Made by a program: the position numbers and the translations under genes. The notes beneath the pieces are model-generated. The model was given only the letters and a program-made list of their open reading frames with translations, was not told the origin of the DNA and made no database searches. A DNA stretch of 64,000 nt from JAUILH01 sp964230215 (GTDB lineage: Bacteria; Bacteroidota; Bacteroidia; Flavobacteriales_D; JAUILH01): contig CAXRGQ010000016.1 in assembly GCA_964230215.1 (NCBI GenBank), positions 248,001 through 312,000 of the forward strand, given 5' to 3'. Of this stretch, positions 18,499 to 27,285 are shown one piece after another (position 1 is the first letter of the stretch; the number at the start of each line of letters is the position of its first letter).

Positions 18499-21177
18499 AT
18501 GCGCCTACAACACCTCTTTTTAATCTTGATTTTGCTTTTTAGTACGAGAGTGCATGCGGGTAATTCCGAAAAAAAGTTGCTTAAGAAAGCCAGAAAGGAA
18601 TTATCAAAAGGCAACTATGTAGCTGCAAAAGAAAAGTATATTGAGCTATTACAGTTAGACGATTCTAATGCAGAGTATTTATTTGAGACCGGTCTAGCCT
18701 ACTATAACTCTAAAGTAGAGGCTGAGAAATCACTGGAATATTTCAAGAAAGCAAAAGCGAATACATCTGATGAGAACCTTATAAGCGAATTGTATTATTA
18801 TTTAGGAAGATCAAATCAATACGTTGGAAACTTTGAAGAAGCTAAAGACAATTATAATAAGTTCAAGGACTTCTTAAAAGATAACAACTCAGGCTTAGTG
18901 CTTAGTCGTGACGTTGACCGTTTTATTCAAATGTGTAATAATGGATTACACTATTCTAAGACCGTTAATAAAGACGTAACAATTGTTAATCTAGATAAGG
19001 AAATAAACTCAACTGGGGGTGAATACGCTCCAGTGGTGAAGAAAGACAATTCAATGCTAATATTCACAGGTCGTAGGACAGAGAGTACTGGTGGAAAGTT
19101 TTATCACGACAATCAGGAATATGAGGATATTTATATCTCAGTTAAAGAAGGTGATAATTGGAGAAGATCTACAAAGTTCGATTCTAGCAATGTATATATA
19201 AACAAGAATATCAACTCAAAATGGCATGATGCGGCAGTTTCATTTAATGATGCAGAAGATAAGCTCTACATATACAGAGATAATCACGTTTATGTGTCTA
19301 GTCTTGAAAACGAAAAATGGACGGATCCTGTAAAAATGAATGACAATGTCAATTCTAAAAAAGGACATGAACCTTCTGTTTTTATTACACAAGATGAACA
19401 AACTCTTTATGTTGTAAGTACCGACCGTGAAGGCGGCGTAGGTGGAAGAGATATCTGGGTAGCTCAACGCGACGGTGACTCGTGGGGTGAACTAAAGGTA
19501 GTTGAAGGTAAGATTAACACCGAATTTGATGAAGATGCACCATTTCTTACAGCTGATGGCAAAACAATGTATTTCTCATCAAACGGCCATACTACTATGG
19601 GAGGTTATGATGTGTTCAAATCTGAGCTTCAAGATGATGGCACATGGGGAGAGCCAGTAAATTTGGGTGCACCAATAAACACACCAGGCGATGACATCTA
19701 TTACATTCAGGATGAAGAAGGTAAAATGGGTTACTACTCTTCTTCTAAAATGGGAGGATTTGGTGGAATGGACATCTATATGATTCAGTTAGAATGTCAA
19801 AGTATTCCGCAAACAGAAGTTAAAGGTATTTTACTTGCAGGCGATAGACAGTTTCCTGTAGGTGGTGAAATTGTTGTTTACTCATCAGATGGTGAGAAAA
19901 TAACAACAACAAGAGCAGATAGTGAAACTGGTAAGTATTTATTAATTCTAAAGCCAGAAGCCTCATATAAGCTTGAAGTACTCGCGGAAAAACCATGGGA
20001 AACAGATACGGCATTTGAACAATCTTTTACACTACCAAAACAATGCGATCCTTTCCCACTCTACCAGGAAATTAGCATGCATTTGTTGAAAGATGAAAAT
20101 GGACGTGATTATGCGCAAGAAGCCACTTTCCAGAATGCCTTCTTTAATGTTGAGGATTCTACGAAATCATACTATCAAATACCTGGAACTAGTAATGAGA
20201 TGACGGACATGGCACCTGATTCAATGCAATACAATATTGCAGGAGATTTGAAATTCAATGATGTATTAGATGTAAACGAAGACGTTAAAATTTATTTATT
20301 GAATAGCGATAATGATATCATCCGAGTTGGACAAACTGGAAGAAATGGTCAATTCCTTTTTAGAGATTTAGATCCTAATGAGAACTATATCATCGCACTT
20401 GATGAAGAGGATTTAAAATATGCTTATTACGGCACAAACCCTAATGATAATGGTGTTATTGTTAAAGGCCATGTTGAGCAGACCTATAGGTATAACGTAA
20501 AGTCTGAGTCTGACATAAAAGACATGCCCATCTACTTATTCGATGATAGTAAAAAAGTTGCCAACGTGACTAAAACAGACAGCCTAGGTAATTTTATCAT
20601 TGACAATCTTCCAGAGGATCCATCAGTATTTGCTGAGCTAAATGAAGAACCATTTGAATATTCAATTGAAGATAAATCATTGGATTTCACGGTTTCTGCC
20701 TTAATACACACTATTGATGCTGAGAACAATGAAATTAATTACTCTGAAGTAATTGACTTAGTGTATTTTGATACTACAGGTAGTAAGGGAGATGATATCG
20801 CATTCGAAAATATTTACTTTGATTTTGACAAGCACTTTTTAAGAAGCAAGAGTAAGCAGGTAATTGATAAGATTTATGACTATATGAAGGCAAATCCTTC
20901 TGTTACCATTCAAATGGATGGGCATACAGATTGGTTTGGTACTGACCAATACAACCAAGCCCTGTCTAAAAGACGATCTATATCTGCTAAAAATTACCTT
21001 GTATCAAAGGGGATATCTGAATCTAGAATTACAATTAAATGGTTCGGTGAAAGCATGCCTGCCGTTCCAAATGCTAATCCTGATGGAAGCGACAACGCAG
21101 ATAACCGTCAACTGAACAGACGCGTAATGTTTAAAGTGTCTACAGGAAACATGGCTTACATGTTTAGCTATAATTAA
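18499..21177 (+). CDS. TPR/PD40/OmpA PorE-like lipoprotein-free envelope protein (paralogue 2)
   Basis: Secreted protein of 892 residues in PorE-like order: signal peptide (1-20, cleavage near VHAG), TPR about 22-140, PD40 propeller about 160-430, and carboxypeptidase-regulatory-like beta domains about 435-720. It ends in a canonical OmpA domain with IYFDFDKHFLR, DGHTDWFGTDQYN, LSKRRSISAKNYL and LNRRVMFKV. The aspartate of GHTD and the arginine of LSKRR are present, so peptidoglycan binding is expected. That makes it the best PorE candidate of the tandem set, anchoring an outer-membrane machine to the cell wall. No lipobox is seen. The 91-base upstream gap has only a weak -7-like TATATTAG at 18473-18480. 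Confidence 0.82.
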   Translation: MRLQHLFLILILLFSTRVHAGNSEKKLLKKARKELSKGNYVAAKEKYIELLQLDDSNAEYLFETGLAYYNSKVEAEKSLEYFKKAKANTSDENLISELYYYLGRSNQYVGNFEEAKDNYNKFKDFLKDNNSGLVLSRDVDRFIQMCNNGLHYSKTVNKDVTIVNLDKEINSTGGEYAPVVKKDNSMLIFTGRRTESTGGKFYHDNQEYEDIYISVKEGDNWRRSTKFDSSNVYINKNINSKWHDAAVSFNDAEDKLYIYRDNHVYVSSLENEKWTDPVKMNDNVNSKKGHEPSVFITQDEQTLYVVSTDREGGVGGRDIWVAQRDGDSWGELKVVEGKINTEFDEDAPFLTADGKTMYFSSNGHTTMGGYDVFKSELQDDGTWGEPVNLGAPINTPGDDIYYIQDEEGKMGYYSSSKMGGFGGMDIYMIQLECQSIPQTEVKGILLAGDRQFPVGGEIVVYSSDGEKITTTRADSETGKYLLILKPEASYKLEVLAEKPWETDTAFEQSFTLPKQCDPFPLYQEISMHLLKDENGRDYAQEATFQNAFFNVEDSTKSYYQIPGTSNEMTDMAPDSMQYNIAGDLKFNDVLDVNEDVKIYLLNSDNDIIRVGQTGRNGQFLFRDLDPNENYIIALDEEDLKYAYYGTNPNDNGVIVKGHVEQTYRYNVKSESDIKDMPIYLFDDSKKVANVTKTDSLGNFIIDNLPEDPSVFAELNEEPFEYSIEDKSLDFTVSALIHTIDAENNEINYSEVIDLVYFDTTGSKGDDIAFENIYFDFDKHFLRSKSKQVIDKIYDYMKANPSVTIQMDGHTDWFGTDQYNQALSKRRSISAKNYLVSKGISESRITIKWFGESMPAVPNANPDGSDNADNRQLNRRVMFKVSTGNMAYMFSYN

Positions 21178-21200
21178 GAAATCATTATAAAATAGAAATA

Positions 21201-21230
21201 CAAAACCCCTGCAAATTTGTAGGGGTTTTG
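21201..21230 (+). terminator. Rho-independent terminator after PorE-like paralogue 2
   Basis: A 30-base palindrome with arms beginning CAAAACCCCT and ending AGGGGTTTTG, paired throughout apart from one G/T wobble, followed by TATTTTT. It lies 23 bases after the stop at 21177 and is symmetrical enough to work from either side. The next start is 58 bases downstream, so that gene needs its own promoter. Confidence 0.8.
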
Positions 21231-21287
21231 TATTTTTACTCGGCTCGTGCTAAATAATTGGTACACGCTTTGATTATTACTGTTGTA

Positions 21288-22826
21288 ATGAGATTCTATT
21301 TTCTACTAATATCATTATCGTTTAGCTTGATATCTTTTGGTCAAGCAGATGAGACATTAGCTGCGGAGTACTTTAAAAAAGGAAACTACTTCAAGGCAAT
21401 GGATGAGTATAAGAAATGTAGAAAACTTGACCGGGCGAATGGCGAGTATAACCTAAAAATCGGGATTTGTTATCTAGAAACAAACATAGACAAGCCTAAA
21501 GCTCTCGAATACTTATTAATTTCTAAAAAAAGTGACAAGCAAGACAAAGAACTGGACTATTACTTAGGTGTTGCTTACGCAATAAATCATCAAATGGATG
21601 ATGCTATTAAAGCTCTAGAGTCTTACCTTGAATCAGGTGGTAAAAACACTGAACTTGCGGAAAAGAGATTAAAAGACTGCCAATACGCACTAAAAGCAAT
21701 GCAAAACCCTGCCCGCGTTCAATTCGAAAATTTAGGTGAAGATATTAATTCGGAGTTTGCCGATTATTACCCATTTGTATCTGGTGATGAGCGTACCCTG
21801 TCTTTTACTACAAGGAGAAAAGGTAAAGGTAAAATGGAATACGATGGCTACTACCCTTCTGATGTTTATCTGAGCACTTTTGATGGTAAGAAGTTTTCAA
21901 AGGCAGAGATCATGAAGTCAAACATGACGCCATACAATGAACAAAGCACTGGATTATCTCAGGATGGACAAACCATGTTCTTCTACTCAGATAATAACCC
22001 AAAAGGTGAGTTGTTTATAGTCAAAAACGAAGGCTACAAATTCGGACGTAAAGAAAAGATTGTAAATATTGATGATGAGAAGTTTTTAGAAAGTGCAGTA
22101 TGTATTTCTCCAGATGGTCAAACAATGATTTATTCATCCAATAGAAACGATGGAATAGGTCAATTAGATTTATGGATGGTTCGCAGATTACCTTTTGGAG
22201 ATAATTTATGGGCTGAGCCACAGCTAATAGGAGGAAATGTTAACACTGCGGGTAGCGAGGATTTTCCGAGCTTTAGCCCAGATGGTACCAGAATTTACTT
22301 TAGTTCAAACGGTCATGTTGGTATGGGCGGATGGGATTTATACTACACAGATTGGGATCCAGAGAATAATACATTTAGTGATGTAGAAGCGCTTCCCTAC
22401 CCTGTTAATACTGCAGATGATGAAAGATCTATTTCATTTGCTGATGACCATAAACACGCGTATATCTCGGCTTCAAAACCAGATGGCGTAGGTGACCTTG
22501 ACATATACAGAATTACTTATGATGATGTTGAAGTAACGCCTGCCTTATTTGCAATAAAAATTGCTACTGGTAATCCCGATAGCCCTTTTATGGAGGCGGA
22601 AAGATTCACCATAACGGATGCTACAACAAATGAGATCATTGGAGAGTATTCTCCAAATCCAAACAACATGACGTATACTGTGATTATCCAGCCAGGTGAG
22701 TATACGATTGAAATTATTCCGAGTAGTGAAGATTATCAACTATACTCTGCTCCTTTTAAAGTGCATGAGTTTATGAATCAAATGGGTAAAGTCGATAAGA
22801 TCATCAACCTGAAAAAAAATAATTAG
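21288..22826 (+). CDS. TPR/PD40 envelope protein lacking an OmpA domain (paralogue 3)
   Basis: Secreted protein of 512 residues. The start is the ATG at 21288, giving a clean signal peptide (MRFYFLLISLSFSLISFG); the frame opens further upstream at 21258 but would bury it. TPR-like helices span about 20-140. A PD40 propeller follows at about 160-410, with repeats such as SPDGQTMIYSSNRNDG and SPDGTRIYFSSNG. A short beta domain closes the protein at about 420-512. It shares the order of its two upstream neighbours but stops before any OmpA module, so it cannot anchor to peptidoglycan in the same way. It could be a partner or periplasmic subunit of the same complex. Confidence 0.8.
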   Translation: MRFYFLLISLSFSLISFGQADETLAAEYFKKGNYFKAMDEYKKCRKLDRANGEYNLKIGICYLETNIDKPKALEYLLISKKSDKQDKELDYYLGVAYAINHQMDDAIKALESYLESGGKNTELAEKRLKDCQYALKAMQNPARVQFENLGEDINSEFADYYPFVSGDERTLSFTTRRKGKGKMEYDGYYPSDVYLSTFDGKKFSKAEIMKSNMTPYNEQSTGLSQDGQTMFFYSDNNPKGELFIVKNEGYKFGRKEKIVNIDDEKFLESAVCISPDGQTMIYSSNRNDGIGQLDLWMVRRLPFGDNLWAEPQLIGGNVNTAGSEDFPSFSPDGTRIYFSSNGHVGMGGWDLYYTDWDPENNTFSDVEALPYPVNTADDERSISFADDHKHAYISASKPDGVGDLDIYRITYDDVEVTPALFAIKIATGNPDSPFMEAERFTITDATTNEIIGEYSPNPNNMTYTVIIQPGEYTIEIIPSSEDYQLYSAPFKVHEFMNQMGKVDKIINLKKNN

Positions 22827-22829
22827 TTT

Positions 22830-23591
22830 ATGTCAATTCAATTATCCAGACCATTAGCAACATTGGATCTGGAAGCAACAGGAGTTCAAGTAGGTAAAGA
22901 TAGAATAGTAGAAATCTGCATCCACAAAACCTATCCTGATAACTCCAGTGAAACTTATACAAAGCGAGTTAATCCTGAAATCCCTATTCCACTAGAAGTA
23001 TCCGAAATTCACGGTATCTATGATTCGGATATTATGGATGCACCAAAATTCGGAGATATCGCAGATGAAATTCTTGAATTTTTAAACGAAACCGACTTAG
23101 CTGGCTTTAATTCTAACAAGTTTGATGTACCCATGCTTGTTGAGGAGTTTTATAGAGTCGGAAAAGAATTTCCTATGGAAAACCGAAAATTAATTGACGT
23201 TCAAAACATCTTCCACAAGATGGAAGAAAGAACATTGGCTGCCGCCTATAAGTTCTACTGTGGGAAAGATTTGGAAAATGCACACAGCGCTGAAGCCGAT
23301 ACCCTGGCGACCTATGAGGTACTGCTAGCGCAACTAGAAAAGTATTCGGACCTTGGCAAAGACGTAGATTCATTACATGCGTTTTCACAACGTTTTAAAC
23401 ACTTGGATTTCATGGGAAGGATTACAGAGAACAAATCAGGTGACGCTTGTTTTAATTTTGGTAAATACAAGGGACAGAAGGTCACTGAAGTGCTTAAGAA
23501 AGATCCTGCCTACTATGGCTGGATGATGAACGGTGATTTTCCACACTACACAAAAAAGGTGCTTACAGATATTAAAAATTCAATGGAATGA
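22830..23591 (+). CDS. DnaQ-like 3'-5' exonuclease (DEDDh) with C-terminal extension
   Basis: Exonuclease of the DNA polymerase III epsilon superfamily, 253 residues. Motif ExoI reads LDLEATG near residue 13, ExoII is in the GFNSNKFDVPML segment, and the terminal HSAEAD motif supplies the catalytic histidine and aspartate of the DEDDh class. The C-terminal 60 residues contain FNFGKYKGQKVTEVLKKDP, matching the short DUF3820-like module that often follows such nucleases in Bacteroidota. Not PolC or the replicative epsilon by neighbourhood; more likely a DNA-repair or RNA-processing nuclease. It overlaps the FAH gene by 4 bases (ATGA), so the two are translationally coupled. Confidence 0.88.
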   Translation: MSIQLSRPLATLDLEATGVQVGKDRIVEICIHKTYPDNSSETYTKRVNPEIPIPLEVSEIHGIYDSDIMDAPKFGDIADEILEFLNETDLAGFNSNKFDVPMLVEEFYRVGKEFPMENRKLIDVQNIFHKMEERTLAAAYKFYCGKDLENAHSAEADTLATYEVLLAQLEKYSDLGKDVDSLHAFSQRFKHLDFMGRITENKSGDACFNFGKYKGQKVTEVLKKDPAYYGWMMNGDFPHYTKKVLTDIKNSME

Positions 23592-24196
23592 AAATAATAT
23601 GTATCGGCAGAAACTACGCAGATCACGCTAAAGAATTAAACAATCCTGTACCGGCAGAACCACTGATATTTATGAAGCCTGAGACGGCTATCTTGCCGAA
23701 ACGCAATCCATTATATTACCCACAATTCACGAAGGATCTGCATTATGAGGTTGAATTGGTTGTGAGAATTTCTAAGCTCGGAAAGCACATTGAAAAACGA
23801 TTTGCCCACACATATTATAATGAGATTGGGATTGGAATAGATTTCACTGCTAGAGACATTCAAATGGCATGTAAAGAGAAAGGACATCCATGGGAAAAAG
23901 CAAAAGGTTTTGATGGCTCTGCTCCAATTTCCAATGTTTTTTTACCAAAGGATAAAATCACTGGCAATACGACATTTGGCTTAAAACAAAATGGTGAATG
24001 GGTGCAAAAAGGACAGCCCAAAGATATGTTGTTTGATATAGACGATATTATCGCTTACACAAGTAAGTTCTACACCCTAAAAATTGGTGATTTGATATTC
24101 ACTGGTACTCCTGCAGGTGTTGGTCCGTGTAACATTGGCGATAGGCTGGAAGCTTATATTGAGGATGAGATGCTGTTAAAAGTAGATATACGATAA
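23588..24196 (+). CDS. Fumarylacetoacetate hydrolase (FAH) family protein
   Basis: Enzyme of 202 residues, the short FAHD1-like size. It begins with the family strand KIICIGRNYADHAKEL and contains LIFMKPETAIL, the metal-binding stretch HYEVELVVRI with the ExE pair, a GIGIDFTARD segment and the closing DLIFTGTPAGVGP. FAHD1-type proteins act as oxaloacetate decarboxylases or acylpyruvate hydrolases, and others hydrolyse catechol-derived diketo acids; the exact substrate is open. It is coupled to the upstream exonuclease gene by ATGA and separated by 1 base from the convergent lipoprotein gene. Confidence 0.9.
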   Translation: MKIICIGRNYADHAKELNNPVPAEPLIFMKPETAILPKRNPLYYPQFTKDLHYEVELVVRISKLGKHIEKRFAHTYYNEIGIGIDFTARDIQMACKEKGHPWEKAKGFDGSAPISNVFLPKDKITGNTTFGLKQNGEWVQKGQPKDMLFDIDDIIAYTSKFYTLKIGDLIFTGTPAGVGPCNIGDRLEAYIEDEMLLKVDIR

Positions 24197-24197
24197 T

Positions 24198-24902
24198 CTA
24201 TTCAATACCGTGGGTCAAATAATCTTGATATAATTCATAACCTTCGTTAACACTCAGGGTATCGAATAGATCAATATTTCTTAGCTCTTTGTGATAAATT
24301 CTAACTAGACCAATATTTCTTGCATAGATGTGCTCTACATATTCATGTACAATTGGAATTTCACTAACAGGCAAATCCCGCTGAACTACCTTAACAGTGC
24401 TATCCAAATAAGTACCGTTTAAGTTAAGACTCATATCGACATCCTTGTAGACATAATCCCAACTAGAATTGATGTTAGGAGCATTTCCATCCCATTCTTT
24501 TCCCTCTCTTACGCCAAATATCAGCCTATTAAACTTCACATTTTCTTCAATCTTTTCAAGGAACTGAGCAGACCTATGAGCGTACCACACATCACTTATT
24601 TGCCACTGATGATGGCTTGAATCACGTTTATATCGCTCTATTCTCAGCGAATTTCTGCCTTCCAAATCGACAAACTCTTCTGTTATTTTTTCTTTCAATT
24701 GATAGTAAGTGGTATCGTGCAGGCTAACGGCATCATCATGCACAATTTCCATACAATCAAAGGTGACAAATGTCCCCACAGCAGTTGGGTAGTAATTATA
24801 ACCCAAATCAAACGCAGGTGAGTTGTCTTTTCTGCACGAACTGCTTAGTACTGTAATAGCACTGAAAACATATAAAGCGATATTATTTTTTCTGTTTAGC
24901 AA
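24198..24902 (-). CDS. Hypothetical lipoprotein
   Basis: Unrecognised lipoprotein of 234 residues. The signal ends in LSSSC with the lipidated Cys23. The mature part is beta-rich and opens with a YYPTAVGTFVTFDC segment that resembles Bacteroidota surface or periplasmic lipoproteins of unknown function. The start overlaps the 3' end of the MORN-repeat gene by 20 bases on the same strand, so they are co-transcribed. No catalytic motif is visible. Confidence 0.7.
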   Translation of the reverse strand: MLNRKNNIALYVFSAITVLSSSCRKDNSPAFDLGYNYYPTAVGTFVTFDCMEIVHDDAVSLHDTTYYQLKEKITEEFVDLEGRNSLRIERYKRDSSHHQWQISDVWYAHRSAQFLEKIEENVKFNRLIFGVREGKEWDGNAPNINSSWDYVYKDVDMSLNLNGTYLDSTVKVVQRDLPVSEIPIVHEYVEHIYARNIGLVRIYHKELRNIDLFDTLSVNEGYELYQDYLTHGIE

Positions 24903-25632
24903 GGAATCTTTCTAATTGTTCTCCTTCTAACACAAACCCTTGATGGTAGTATACTTTCTTAAGAATTTTTCCTGTCTTATCGTAAAGCACCGTGAAGCCA
25001 TCTTTTACTGCAAATTTATACATAACTGAGCGTTCTATCCTACCATTCAGATGATATTCATATTGTACACCGTCTTTGTTACCGTCAACGTAATTATATT
25101 TCGCCTTAATCTTTCCATCAGGATAAAACTCCTCCTTAATACCGTGCAGTAAGCCATCTTTATAGCTCATTTTTTGATAGACTCTTCCTTCTACAAACCT
25201 ATCTGTTTCATTCGTGTTAGGGTCCACAAAATAAACGGTTTTTGTGCCATTTAATTTGCCGTTTTTATAGTCTTCATGCATAGATAATCTACCTTTCTGA
25301 TCGAAATAAGTCCAGGTGCTGTCTTTTTCTTTATTGATATAGTTGCCTACTGCCATTACTTCTCCACCTACCTCATGATAAAACTGAGCTTTTGCACTCT
25401 TTCCGTCAGCGGCATATTTTATTATCGCTTGAGGCTTACCACTTTCATACCAGAACATAAATTTCCCTTGAGGCACCCCATGCTTAAACGTTCCATCATA
25501 CACTTTAATTGTGCTTTTTGGCCATGTTTTAACCCACTTTCCATGCTTTTTGCCATTCGCATCTGTTTGATTGATATCCTGAGCAAATAGAATCACTGGA
25601 ATTAAAAAAATCGAAAATAGTAGTGCTTTCAT
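24883..25632 (-). CDS. Secreted MORN-repeat protein (YwqK-like)
   Basis: Exported protein of 249 residues with a signal peptide (1-17, ending LFAQ) and at least six tandem MORN-type repeats of about 22 residues, seen as G-K-x-x-G-x-W or D-G-x-x-x-x-Y units (NGKKHGKWVK, DGKIKAKYNYVDG, NGRIERSVMY). Bacteroidota MORN proteins are often called YwqK-like antitoxins by similarity, but a signal peptide and lack of a toxin neighbour argue against an antitoxin role here. It probably presents a beta-sheet repeat surface in the periplasm. It is co-transcribed with the downstream lipoprotein (20-base overlap). Confidence 0.78.
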   Translation of the reverse strand: MKALLFSIFLIPVILFAQDINQTDANGKKHGKWVKTWPKSTIKVYDGTFKHGVPQGKFMFWYESGKPQAIIKYAADGKSAKAQFYHEVGGEVMAVGNYINKEKDSTWTYFDQKGRLSMHEDYKNGKLNGTKTVYFVDPNTNETDRFVEGRVYQKMSYKDGLLHGIKEEFYPDGKIKAKYNYVDGNKDGVQYEYHLNGRIERSVMYKFAVKDGFTVLYDKTGKILKKVYYHQGFVLEGEQLERFLAKQKK

Positions 25633-25639
25633 ATCTAGT

Positions 25640-25694
25640 TTACTTAGTAAATGTAAAAATCATACCAAACATTTACAATTATATAACTAAGTAA
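25640..25694. repeat. Nested inverted repeat upstream of the MORN gene
   Basis: Outer arms TTACTTAG (25640-25647) and CTAAGTAA (25687-25694) enclose inner arms AAATGT (25649-25654) and ACATTT (25669-25674). The left outer arm is itself part of the palindrome TTTACTTAGTAAA. It fills most of the 92-base gap between the GT2 stop and the MORN gene start. It could be an operator or a weak hairpin; there is no T-tract typical of a terminator. Confidence 0.45.
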
Positions 25695-25724
25695 GGAGCG
25701 ATGGTTACAAACAAATTGTGAACC

Positions 25725-26681
25725 TTAATCATTCAGCGTAGATTCTATCTGATAATCTTCTTTTCTTCCCTTGTGCCGAATAATTAGCTCGGCAATAAAC
25801 CCGGTAAGGAAAAGCTGTGTTCCGATAATCATACAAAGTAGACCAAAGAAAAATATAGGTCTATCTGTCATATTGTATTGATGCCACGCTAATTTTGCAA
25901 TGGATAAGTAAGTAGCAATTCCGAATCCTATCACAAAAAACAAAGTGCCTAGTGCCCCAAAGAAATGCATTGGTTTCTTGCCAAACTTACTAATGAAGGT
26001 AATAGTGAATAAATCTAGAAAACCATTAATAAAACGGTTAAGTCCAAATTTAGACACCCCATATTTCCGAGCTTGATGCTTTACTACTTTCTCTCCAATT
26101 TTAGCAAAACCTTTTCCTTTTGCGATTACTGGAATATAGCGGTGCATCTCGCCTTCAACCTCAATATTCTTTACCACCTCCCAATTATAGGCCTTTAATC
26201 CACAATTAAAATCATGTAGATATATACCCGAGAGTTTGCGGGTAGCCCAATTATAAACCTTGCTCGTTTTGTTTTTAATAAACGAGTCAAATCGTTCCTT
26301 CTTCCAACCCGACACTATGTGAAAACCGTCTTTGGTAATCATCTTGTACAAATCTGGAATCTCTTCAGGACTATCTTGAAGGTCAGCATCCATAGTAATC
26401 ACTACTAATCCCTTAGTCACTTTAAATCCTGTATCAAGTGCCGCAGATTTTCCGTAATTCCGCCTGAATTTTATGCCCCTAACACTTTTGTTTTCGGTAG
26501 ATAGCTTTTGAATTATTTCCCACGATTCATCCGTACTTCCGTCGTCAATAAACAAGATTTCATAAGAAAATCCATGTTCATCCATTACTTTTTTTATCCA
26601 TGAGGAAAGTTCAGGTAAAGACTCTGCTTCATTTAGCAGAGGAATAACTAAAGAAATATCTAATGTGGGTGTGTCCTGCAT
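25725..26681 (-). CDS. GT2 glycosyltransferase, DPM1/GtrB-like with two C-terminal membrane helices
   Basis: Polyprenyl-phosphate glycosyltransferase of 318 residues. The N-terminal catalytic domain shows VIPLLNEAESLPELS, the DDGS motif in FIDDGSTDES, and DADLQDSPEEI (DxD-type metal site). Two hydrophobic helices near the C-terminus (about 225-295) match GtrB/ArnC/DPM-type enzymes that load a sugar onto undecaprenyl phosphate at the cytoplasmic face. The start is the ATG at 26681; a TTG four codons upstream is possible. Sugar specificity and partner flippase are not shown by neighbours. Confidence 0.88.
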   Translation of the reverse strand: MQDTPTLDISLVIPLLNEAESLPELSSWIKKVMDEHGFSYEILFIDDGSTDESWEIIQKLSTENKSVRGIKFRRNYGKSAALDTGFKVTKGLVVITMDADLQDSPEEIPDLYKMITKDGFHIVSGWKKERFDSFIKNKTSKVYNWATRKLSGIYLHDFNCGLKAYNWEVVKNIEVEGEMHRYIPVIAKGKGFAKIGEKVVKHQARKYGVSKFGLNRFINGFLDLFTITFISKFGKKPMHFFGALGTLFFVIGFGIATYLSIAKLAWHQYNMTDRPIFFFGLLCMIIGTQLFLTGFIAELIIRHKGRKEDYQIESTLND

Positions 26682-26752
26682 TTCAGAGCTCAATAATACG
26701 CAATATTTGAAGTTCTTCTACAAGAAAACGGAAAGTATTCTAGAAATTGTAT

Positions 26753-27205
26753 CTACTGACGTAACTTATTCAAGATATCATTTAAGGCTTGTGCTTCATC
26801 CTCTGTGATCTTATCTTCCATAGCTCCAAGGTGTCCCCTTAAGGCCCCATTAACATCATCCACAAAGTCAATACCTTTATCAGTAATTGATATTAAAACC
26901 ATTCTTCTATTCTCCTTACAATGCTCTCTTGATAAATAGCCAAAATTCACCATCTTGTCGATTAATCTAGTTAGGTCTGGTGATTTATCCAACATCACAT
27001 TCTTGATGTCTCCTGGACACATTGGCTTAGGATGACTTCCTTTTATGATTCTTAATACATTGTAGTGCTGATAGCGTATACCGTAGGGCTTAAAAAACTC
27101 CGAATGACTGTCTCTTACCCAGTTTCCCGTATATAAAACATTTAACAAAGCCTCTTGTTGCTTTGACGAAAACTTAGACTGTTTAATTTCCTCTTTGAGT
27201 CCCAT
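26753..27205 (-). CDS. MarR family transcriptional regulator
   Basis: Winged-helix regulator of 150 residues. The HTH covers about 55-100, including a KNVMLDKSPDLTRLIDKM recognition region. The wing, SREHCKENRRMVLISITDKG, is the usual MarR pattern with an arginine at the DNA-contacting tip. MarR proteins repress as dimers and respond to phenolic or oxidative ligands. A perfect 14-base palindrome covers its own promoter, so autorepression is expected, and it could also control the divergent gene at 27286. The GT2 downstream on the same strand is 71 bases away and may or may not be co-transcribed. Confidence 0.9.
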   Translation of the reverse strand: MGLKEEIKQSKFSSKQQEALLNVLYTGNWVRDSHSEFFKPYGIRYQHYNVLRIIKGSHPKPMCPGDIKNVMLDKSPDLTRLIDKMVNFGYLSREHCKENRRMVLISITDKGIDFVDDVNGALRGHLGAMEDKITEDEAQALNDILNKLRQ

Positions 27206-27214
27206 CTCAGTATA

Positions 27215-27254
27215 TTTGTTGCAACAAAGTTAACACTTCTGCAGTTAACAGCAA
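27215..27254 (-). promoter_or_regulatory. MarR gene promoter with perfect palindromic operator
   Basis: Read on the minus strand, TTG at 27252-27254 is followed after 19 bases by TAACTTTG at 27225-27232, a full match to the -33/-7 consensus. The palindrome TTTGTTGCAACAAA (27215-27228) overlaps the end of the -7 box and the expected transcription start, an ideal site for autorepression by the MarR dimer. Confidence 0.65.
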
Positions 27255-27285
27255 AATAAGGTATGTTTTTTGTTATGCTACAGTT

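Noticed and set aside
24883..25632. MORN-repeat protein as a YwqK-type antitoxin of a toxin-antitoxin pair.
   Set aside because: It has a signal peptide and its coupled neighbour is a lipoprotein, not a toxin.
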